DNA of 64,000 bases from Aeromonas dhakensis (lineage in GTDB: Bacteria > Pseudomonadota > Gammaproteobacteria > Enterobacterales > Aeromonadaceae). A program made the translations under genes and the position numbers. The notes under the pieces were generated by a model, which saw only the letters and a program-made list of their open reading frames with translations, was not told the DNA's origin and ran no database searches. The stretch lies in NCBI RefSeq assembly GCF_000820305.1, contig NZ_CDBH01000049.1:1-64000 (forward strand), read 5' to 3'. This document shows positions 58,558-64,000 of this stretch, piece by piece. Numbering within the stretch: position 1 is the first letter of the stretch; the number at the start of each line of letters is the position of its first letter.

Positions 58558-59726
58558 CAGACGCCTCCTTGCTGGTTGAACGGATAGATGTTGACCCCCT
58601 GCACGACCCGGTTGACCCGCCCGCTCGGGCAGGGGTTGTCCGGGGTGATGCCCAGCACCAGCGCGGTGTGGAAGGCGTAGTACTGGGCATAGAGCAGGTA
58701 GCAGAGCGCCAGCTCGGCGTCGTCACCGTTGAGGGGGGTGGGCAGATAGATGTGCTCGCCGGCGCTGATGAGCGGATCCGGCCGGTCGGCCAGGGCGACC
58801 ACCCGGGCGGCATGGCCGTCCTGGCGCAGCTCGCCGAGCAGATCCAGATCGTACTGGCGGGTATAGGGATCGTTGGACACCATCAGCACGATCAGGGTCT
58901 GCCGATTGATGGCCGACTTGGGCCCGTGGCGAAAGCCGGTGGGGGAGTCGTGCATGGCCATCACCTGGCCGGCGGTGAGCTCCAGCAGCTTGAGGGCAGC
59001 CTCCTGGGCCACCCCCTGCAGGCTGCCGCTGCCAAGGTAGATGACCCGCTCCGGCAGCGGTTTATCCCACTCGGGCACCTTCAGCTCGGCCTGGGGCAGG
59101 ATGGCGTCCCCCAGCGCGATGAGCGGCTGGCTGGCGATCGGGTTGAACTGGCGCGGCAGGAACACCGCCAGACAGCTCAGCATCATGCTGGTCAGGCTGC
59201 TGGTCATGGCAAAGCTGCGGTCGTGGGTCTGGGGCGGCATCAGCAGCGCCAGGGAACGGGCATCCTTCTGGCAGCGGCGATAGAGCTCCCCCTCGCCGTT
59301 GCAGGTCAGCACCAGGTGGTGGCACTCGCTCAGCAGCTGGCTGGCCAGTTCCACCGCTGCCACGCTCTCCGGGCTGTTGCCGGAGCGGGCGAAGGAGATG
59401 AGCAGGGTCGGGCAGTCCTGTGCCAGGTATTCGCCCGGATCGGTGACGATGTCGGTGGTGGCGATCGCCTCGAAACGGCCGTTGAGGCGGGCACTGAGAT
59501 AGGGGGCGAGGGCGCGGCCGGCAAAGGCGGAGGTGCCGGCTCCGGTCAGGATCACCCGCAGGTTGCCCCGTGACAGCAGGGGCAGCAGGAAGCGCTCTAT
59601 GGTGGCGCGGCACTCCTCCACCATGGTGAGGGTCTCCCGCCAGGTGGCGGGTTGTTGGCGAATTTCACGGGCGGTGGCCAGGCCGTTGGCCGACCGCAGC
59701 GTCTCTTCTGGATAACCAAGGATCAT
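58557..59726 (-). CDS. agaS: Galactosamine-6-phosphate deaminase/isomerase (SIS domain)
   Basis: A 389-residue protein with two SIS sugar-isomerase domains. The first has VILTGAGTSAFAGRALAPYL and LISFARSGNSPESVAA. The second has VIYLGSGSLQGVAQEAALKLLEL and MAMHDSPTGFRHGPKSAI. In the aga pathway AgaS converts galactosamine-6-P to tagatose-6-P with release of ammonia. A separate agaI gene is not present. The start has a GGAG site. Confidence 0.92.
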   Translation of the reverse strand: MILGYPEETLRSANGLATAREIRQQPATWRETLTMVEECRATIERFLLPLLSRGNLRVILTGAGTSAFAGRALAPYLSARLNGRFEAIATTDIVTDPGEYLAQDCPTLLISFARSGNSPESVAAVELASQLLSECHHLVLTCNGEGELYRRCQKDARSLALLMPPQTHDRSFAMTSSLTSMMLSCLAVFLPRQFNPIASQPLIALGDAILPQAELKVPEWDKPLPERVIYLGSGSLQGVAQEAALKLLELTAGQVMAMHDSPTGFRHGPKSAINRQTLIVLMVSNDPYTRQYDLDLLGELRQDGHAARVVALADRPDPLISAGEHIYLPTPLNGDDAELALCYLLYAQYYAFHTALVLGITPDNPCPSGRVNRVVQGVNIYPFNQQGGV

Positions 59727-59738
59727 CTCTACAACTCC

Positions 59739-61052
59739 TTATACAACCGGGGTCAGCCGGGAGTGGCTGGCGGGGGCGGTGCTGCAGGCTGCCGCGTATT
59801 GGCGCAGCACCTCCTGCACCTGATCGAGAATGAGGTCGTGAACCCGGGGCGACAGCGTGCCCTGGCGCACCTTGCGGTATTGCAGCGGCAGGTGCTGGCT
59901 GAGCAGCGGCAGGGGAATGGGTTCGGCGGCCAGGTTGGCCAGCAACCGGGCGTAACAGTCGTCGACCCGGCTGTCGGGCCAGTAGTAGCGAATGCGATCG
60001 GAGTAGCTGTAGCCACGGGCCAGCCGGCACTCGTTGGGGCTGCCCTGATAGTGGCTGCGCCAGAAGTTAGGCCGATCCAGCATGGTCTCTTCCAGCACCT
60101 GGCGCAGGCCCGAGCAGGCCTTGGCCACCACCAGCTCTTCCTCGATGGCGGCGAGGGCAAACAGTGCCTCGCGCAGGGCAAAGGTGAGGGCCGGGCCGAC
60201 CTTGAGGATGGCGAAGTGATCGCGCACCAGCTGGCGGTAGGCGTCCGGGGTCTGGTAATCGGTGGAGTGGGCCTCGAACACCAGATGGGGATAGGCCTCG
60301 ATCATCCGGCTCAAGGGGGCGGCCCGCTCGGGACGGTAGTCGATGACGTGGGTGTGGTCGAACTCCACGCCGGGCTGCACCACCAGACCGATCACCCGCG
60401 GCCAGATCCGGGCCAGTCCGGCCTGCTCGAAGGCCTGCTGGTGGGCGGCCAGGGTGTGGCGCGCCGCCTCCGGCGTGGTGACCGCCAGCTCGGCCAGCTC
60501 TTCGTGGGCGCCGCCCGGTACCGGCACTTCGGTGCCAATCACATAGACCAGGTCGCTGTGGCCAAACTGCTCTGTGGCGGTCTGCTCGGCCACGTTTGCC
60601 AGCCGGGCGGCACGCGCCGCCACCAGCTCGTCGGTCAGCGGCACCGGATCCCCCTGGCAGGACATGCTGCAGTCGAGGTGGATCTTCTTGAAGCCGGCCG
60701 CGACATAGCTGGCGATGAGATCCTCGGCGTGGGCCATGGCCTGTGCGGCGGGCTCGCTCTGCCAGCGGTTGGGGCCGAGGTGATCCCCACCCAGTACCAG
60801 CCGCTGCACGGGAAAGCGGCACTCGGCGGCGAGCCGGTTCAGCAGGTCGCGAAAATCGGCCGGTGTCATGCCGGTGTAGCCGCCAAATTGATCCACCTGA
60901 TTGGAGGTGGCCTCGACCAGCAGCAGTTGGTCTCCTTGCGCCGCCAGTCGCAGGGCCGCCTCCAGTACCAGCGGATGGGCGGAGCAGACGGCGTAGATCC
61001 CGACCTGCTCCCCCTGCTTGTGTTGTGCGACCAGATCCAGCATTGATTTCAT
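59739..61052 (-). CDS. kbaZ: Tagatose-bisphosphate aldolase, non-catalytic subunit
   Basis: A 437-residue protein of the GatZ/KbaZ family, with [46 protein letters not shown] and [16 protein letters not shown]. It supports activity and stability of KbaY. It is the first gene of the eight-gene leftward aga operon. No 1-phosphokinase (AgaK/PfkB-like) is present in the cluster, so tagatose-6-P phosphorylation probably relies on a housekeeping phosphofructokinase. Confidence 0.92.
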   Translation of the reverse strand: MKSMLDLVAQHKQGEQVGIYAVCSAHPLVLEAALRLAAQGDQLLLVEATSNQVDQFGGYTGMTPADFRDLLNRLAAECRFPVQRLVLGGDHLGPNRWQSEPAAQAMAHAEDLIASYVAAGFKKIHLDCSMSCQGDPVPLTDELVAARAARLANVAEQTATEQFGHSDLVYVIGTEVPVPGGAHEELAELAVTTPEAARHTLAAHQQAFEQAGLARIWPRVIGLVVQPGVEFDHTHVIDYRPERAAPLSRMIEAYPHLVFEAHSTDYQTPDAYRQLVRDHFAILKVGPALTFALREALFALAAIEEELVVAKACSGLRQVLEETMLDRPNFWRSHYQGSPNECRLARGYSYSDRIRYYWPDSRVDDCYARLLANLAAEPIPLPLLSQHLPLQYRKVRQGTLSPRVHDLILDQVQEVLRQYAAACSTAPASHSRLTPVV

Positions 61053-61084
61053 TTCCCTCTTCCTCTTGGCCTGAACAAGATGCG

Positions 61085-61104
61085 TTTCTTTCGATTTCTT
61101 TCTT
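61085..61104. promoter_or_regulatory. Candidate AgaR operator 1
   Basis: TTTCTTTCGATTTCTTTCTT follows the repeated TTTC-type pattern of AgaR sites as I recall it from E. coli (TTTCRTTTYRTTT). It lies 33-52 bp upstream of kbaZ. Confidence 0.5.
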
Positions 61105-61122
61105 CACCCTAGGCGTATGGCG

Positions 61123-61142
61123 TTCGAAACGAAACAAAAGCG
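61123..61142. promoter_or_regulatory. Candidate AgaR operator 2
   Basis: On the minus strand this reads CGCTTTTGTTTCGTTTCGAA, again a TTTC-repeat motif, 70-90 bp upstream of kbaZ. Confidence 0.45.
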
Positions 61143-61151
61143 TGTTCGCAT

Positions 61152-61167
61152 CTTGAGCAAGATCACA
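61152..61167. promoter_or_regulatory. Candidate CRP site in the aga promoter region
   Basis: CTTGA, six bases, TCACAA resembles the CRP half-sites TGTGA-N6-TCACA, with the right half intact. Catabolite control would be expected for a sugar operon. Distance to kbaZ is about 100 bp. Confidence 0.45.
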
Positions 61168-61187
61168 AAAAGAAATGAATCGAAAGC
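61166..61187. promoter_or_regulatory. Candidate AgaR operator 3
   Basis: On the minus strand this reads CTTTCGATTCATTTCTTTTT, close to the AgaR pattern. It sits mid-way between kbaZ and agaR, adjacent to the CRP-like site. Confidence 0.5.
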
Positions 61188-61269
61188 TTTCTGGCTGTTT
61201 TAGGGAGTCTGACGGCACTTCTCAATTCAATGAAAGCTTGATTTGCCATCGAGGCTGAGTGTTAATAGG

Positions 61270-61289
61270 GAAACGTAACGAAGTGAAAG
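61270..61289. promoter_or_regulatory. Candidate AgaR operator 4
   Basis: On the minus strand this reads CTTTCACTTCGTTACGTTTC. It lies 36-55 bp upstream of agaR and could give autorepression. Confidence 0.45.
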
Positions 61290-61324
61290 CTCTACTTTCA
61301 CCACAGGACTCCGGCAGAGAGACT

Positions 61325-62122
61325 ATGCAAATCACCGAAAAGAGCGTGCTCGGCACCAGCGAGCGACGGGAGCGCATCATTCAGCAGCTGCGCAGCAATG
61401 GCAGCGTTCAGGTCAACGAGCTGGCTGGCCACTATCAGGTCTCCACCGTCACCATCCGCAACGATCTGGCATTTCTGGAGAAACAGGGGGTGGCGGTGCG
61501 CGCCTATGGCGGTGCCCTGTTGTGTGAATCCGGCCAGCCGGTGGCCGAGCGCACCATCGCCGACAAGAGCGTGCTCAACACCCCGGTCAAACAGCGCATC
61601 GGCGCCATGGCGGCGAGCCTGGTGCAGCCGGGTTGTCGCCTCATTCTGGACTCGGGCACCACCACCCTGGAGGTGGCGCGCCACCTGCGCGATCACCAGG
61701 AAATAGTGGTGATGACCAACGGCATGAACGTGGCGAACGCCCTGCTGGAGGCGGAAGGGGTAGAGCTGCTGATGACGGGGGGCCACTTGCGCCGCAAGTC
61801 GCTCTCCTTTTACGGCGCCCAAGCGGATCTCTCCTTGCAGAACTATCACTTCGATCTGCTGTTTCTCGGGGTGGATGGCATCGATCTGGAACGCGGCGTC
61901 AGCACCCATCACGAAGACGAGGCTAGGCTCAATCGCTGCATGTGCCACGTGGCCGAGCGGATCATCGTCGTGACCGACTCCAGCAAGTTTGGCCGGCTGA
62001 GCCTGCACAAGATCATCGATACCCGGCGCATCCACACCCTGATCACCGACGACGCCATTGCGGCGGAGACCTTGGCCGGTCTGCGTCAGGCCGGGATCGA
62101 GGTGCTGCTGGTGGAGGCCTGA
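61325..62122 (+). CDS. agaR: DeoR family repressor of the aga operon
   Basis: A 265-residue DeoR-type regulator. The N-terminal helix-turn-helix (about 15-70: [20 protein letters not shown] ... [16 protein letters not shown]) is followed by the DeoR effector domain with [38 protein letters not shown] and VTDSSKFGR. Divergent placement next to kbaZ and several TTTC-repeat sites in the 272-bp gap support AgaR. The ATG before QITEKSV is used; an upstream in-frame start would add 22 residues of promoter sequence. Confidence 0.92.
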   Translation: MQITEKSVLGTSERRERIIQQLRSNGSVQVNELAGHYQVSTVTIRNDLAFLEKQGVAVRAYGGALLCESGQPVAERTIADKSVLNTPVKQRIGAMAASLVQPGCRLILDSGTTTLEVARHLRDHQEIVVMTNGMNVANALLEAEGVELLMTGGHLRRKSLSFYGAQADLSLQNYHFDLLFLGVDGIDLERGVSTHHEDEARLNRCMCHVAERIIVVTDSSKFGRLSLHKIIDTRRIHTLITDDAIAAETLAGLRQAGIEVLLVEA

Positions 62123-62144
62123 GCCGGCACTCGACTGAGAATGC

Positions 62145-62174
62145 GAAAGAGGGACGCCGCGGCGTCCCTCTTTC
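62145..62174. terminator. Terminator at the right edge of the aga cluster
   Basis: A 30-nt perfect palindrome lies between convergent agaR and amiD. Its inner 20 bases match the pdxJ terminator (53812-53831) with a single change. The arms supply CTTT tails in both directions. Confidence 0.8.
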
Positions 62175-62190
62175 GTGGTCGGGGCGAAGC

Positions 62191-63090
62191 TCAGCGTTGC
62201 GCGGGGAAATAGCGCTCGAGCAGGGCAGTGAGAATGGCCTGGCTCTCGGCATCCGGTTCACCGCTGATCAGGGCGGGCCGAAAGTGGAGCTGGAAGGCGC
62301 GCAGGGCGGCGCGGCTCTGCTCGTCCCAGTGGCCGCTCGGGGCGACGCCATAGCCGTAGCGAGCCAGTCGTTGCTGCCAGCCGAGGGCATCCCAGGCCGG
62401 TGCCGGCTGCTGGCGCAATTCGGCCAGCCGGCTTTCGTCGGGCCAGGCGCCCACCCCGTAGTGCAGGGCCAGCTCGCGCCAGGGGAAGTGGGGACCGGGA
62501 TCCTGCTTGCGCTCGGGGGCGACGTCGCTGTGGGCCAGCACCTGGGTGGGGGGGATCTGGTAGCGCTCGACCAGCTCGCGGGTGAGGGCGCCGAGAGCGG
62601 CTATCTGTGCCCGGGTGTAGGGCTGCCAGCGTCGCTGGTGGGCGGGCAGCAGCTCATCCTGTGGCGGGTAGCCGAGGTTGACGATCTCGATGCCAAGAGA
62701 GCTGGCATTGAGCCCCGTATACTGGTGCCAGCGGCTGCGGCCGGCATGCCAGGCGCGCCGGTTGTCGGGCACCAGCTGGTAGACCGGCAGCGGCCGCTCA
62801 TGGGTATCGCGCGGGATAAGGTAGTGGGCGCTCACCTGATGGGCCGGCTCGGTCAGCAGGCGCAGGGAACGCTCATCGTCTTCATCCGTGTAGTGCAGGA
62901 TCAGAAAGGCGATGCGCTCGTTCTGGCTGGCGCTCTGATGGTCGTTGTTGAGCCGGTAGGGGGCGGGCTGGCAGGCGCTCAGCAGCAGGGTGAGGCAGAG
63001 GGCATACCAGTGCCGGCAGTCGCCCCATGGCCGACGGCGCCCACCCACCGCCAGCAGGCGGTATGATGGTGAGCGCAGACGCCGGCCCAT
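62191..63090 (-). CDS. amiD: N-acetylmuramoyl-L-alanine amidase, lipoprotein (AmiD type)
   Basis: A 299-residue outer-membrane peptidoglycan amidase. A lipoprotein signal ends in the lipobox LLSAC (about 37-41). The amidase_2 domain has the zinc His in AFLILHYTDEDD, HAGRSRW, the catalytic region SLGIEIVNLG and HSDVAPERKQDPGPHFPW. A C-terminal peptidoglycan-binding domain follows (about 225-295). The N-terminus before the lipobox is long and Arg-rich; a GTG at codon 15 could be the true start. Confidence 0.88.
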   Translation of the reverse strand: MGRRLRSPSYRLLAVGGRRRPWGDCRHWYALCLTLLLSACQPAPYRLNNDHQSASQNERIAFLILHYTDEDDERSLRLLTEPAHQVSAHYLIPRDTHERPLPVYQLVPDNRRAWHAGRSRWHQYTGLNASSLGIEIVNLGYPPQDELLPAHQRRWQPYTRAQIAALGALTRELVERYQIPPTQVLAHSDVAPERKQDPGPHFPWRELALHYGVGAWPDESRLAELRQQPAPAWDALGWQQRLARYGYGVAPSGHWDEQSRAALRAFQLHFRPALISGEPDAESQAILTALLERYFPAQR

Positions 63091-63093
63091 GGT

Positions 63094-63573
63094 TCAGCCG
63101 CGATACTTGGCGGTGAGGCCGATGAGGAAGTTGCGCAGGATCTGATCCCCGCAATCCTGATAGTGCTTGTGGTCCCGTGAGCGGAACAGGGCGCTCAGCT
63201 CGGACTTGGAGAGGTTGAAGTTCGCCAGCTTGAGGGTGGCGAGCATCTCCTCTTCCTTGAAGTTGAGGCCGATGCGCAGTTTGCGCAGGATCATGTTGTT
63301 GTTGATCCGGTTCGGGATCACCTGGGGCGGTGCATCTTCCCGTGCGCCGCGGCGCACCAGGATCAGGCCGTCGAGGAACTGGCTCAGGGCCGAATCCGGG
63401 CAGGCGGCAAAGCCAGCCTCCTGCACCTCACCCTCTTCTGCCTCTTTCATCAGCCAGCCGTGCAGCTGGGCGTGGGTGACGGTCAGGTTGCCCTTGGCGA
63501 ACATGTCGACCATCTGGTCGTTGCTGATGCTGAGGGCGTAGCGCAGGCGGCGCAAAATATCGTTGTTGGTCAT
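63094..63573 (-). CDS. YehS-like DUF1456 protein
   Basis: A 159-residue cytoplasmic protein with two repeats of the DUF1456 motif: NNDILRRLRYALSISNDQMVDMF (about 3-25) and NNMILRKLRIGLNFKEEEML (about 91-110). Each is followed by an LSALFR- or LHGWL-type segment. The molecular role is unknown. The start has a CAGGAG site. It precedes amiD by 3 bp and is probably co-transcribed with it. Confidence 0.9.
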   Translation of the reverse strand: MTNNDILRRLRYALSISNDQMVDMFAKGNLTVTHAQLHGWLMKEAEEGEVQEAGFAACPDSALSQFLDGLILVRRGAREDAPPQVIPNRINNNMILRKLRIGLNFKEEEMLATLKLANFNLSKSELSALFRSRDHKHYQDCGDQILRNFLIGLTAKYRG

Positions 63574-63644
63574 GTCGACTCCTGTGGAAACGGCGCAACT
63601 TTACCATCTGGCGGGGCCCGCGTCAGAAAAAGCGGGCCGCCGGG

Positions 63645-64000
63645 TCAGGCGAGGTAGCGGGGAGCCTCCTGGCGCACCTGCTCCATCGCATCCTGCAGCT
63701 CCAGCAACTCGGGCTCGAGTTCGGCCACCGCCACCCCGTCCCGCAGCTGCTGCTCCAGCTGGGAGAGCAGCCGCTGCAGACGAGGCACCCCCGAGTAGGC
63801 GCAGCCGCCGTTGAGGCGGTGGAGCTGGGCCAGCACCTCGCTGTCCTCCACCTGGCCGGCGAGCGCCGCCTCCAGCACAGGATCCACCTCGTCGAAACTG
63901 GTCATCAGCATGGTCAGCATCTCCTTGGCGAGATCCAGCTTGCCCGCCGCCTGGCGCACCGCCAGCGACCAGTCGATCTGCTGGCTGGCGTGATTCTGGT
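63645..64000 (-). CDS. barA: BarA hybrid sensor kinase, C-terminal Hpt domain (partial)
   Basis: The last 117 residues of a gene that continues beyond the window. The sequence QIDWSLAVRQAAGKLDLAKEML, the Hpt core LAQLHRLNGGCAYSGVPRL and the C-terminal LEPELLELQDAMEQVRQEA match the end of E. coli BarA. The phospho-transfer His is in LHRL; the usual following HG is NG here. BarA-UvrY controls CsrA through small RNAs. Confidence 0.9.
   Translation of the reverse strand, partial: QNHASQQIDWSLAVRQAAGKLDLAKEMLTMLMTSFDEVDPVLEAALAGQVEDSEVLAQLHRLNGGCAYSGVPRLQRLLSQLEQQLRDGVAVAELEPELLELQDAMEQVRQEAPRYLA

Overview
The window reads as a chromosomal segment of a GC-rich gammaproteobacterium, most likely Aeromonas. 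This is inferred from the protein sequences and from a gene order intermediate between enterobacteria and vibrios (epd-pgk-fba; nadB / rpoE-rseABC-lepA-lepB-rnc-era-recO-pdxJ). No database search was possible. Nearly all of it is ordinary, densely packed housekeeping DNA. There are no insertion sequences, prophage genes or CRISPR arrays that I can see.

Layout: 1-520 is the distal end of an rRNA operon (5S rRNA, tRNA-Asp, two terminators, and a duplicated tRNA-Asp 3' end). 0.6-6.4 kb holds a Nudix hydrolase, a CpxRA-like two-component system and a divergent MacAB efflux pump. 6.7-11 kb is a leftward operon of a threonine-synthase-like PLP enzyme and an amino-acid ABC transporter, whose two permease genes are separated by a triplicated stop/start junction carrying two micro-ORFs. 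11.2-23.7 kb holds a prolyl oligopeptidase, AsmA, acetyltransferases, an SDR, GlnE, a chemoreceptor, a K+ channel and a YgiM-like SH3 protein. 23.7-34 kb holds a compact PutA lacking its own DNA-binding domain, NudC, HemE, a ROK kinase and the epd-pgk-fbaA glycolytic cluster.

34-43 kb holds a PuuB-like oxidoreductase, a hypothetical protein with a poly-C tract, a lipoprotein, the cutA-dsbD-acetyltransferase operon, a PACE efflux gene with a divergent LysR regulator, and ygfZ / sdhE-ygfX. 43-53.8 kb is the nadB / rpoE-rseABC / lepA-lepB / rnc-era-recO / pdxJ block, with a duplicated nadB tail. 53.8-62.2 kb is a complete N-acetylgalactosamine/galactosamine (aga) utilisation cluster with its divergent repressor AgaR, sitting where acpS usually follows pdxJ and bracketed by near-identical terminator hairpins. 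62.2-64 kb holds AmiD, a YehS-like protein and the 3' end of barA.

The best candidates for something undescribed are the triplicated permease junction, the paired TGTATACA palindromes upstream of the DNA-binding-less putA, the nadB tail duplication, the tRNA-Asp 3'-end duplication and the flanked aga insertion. No wholly new multi-gene system is evident.
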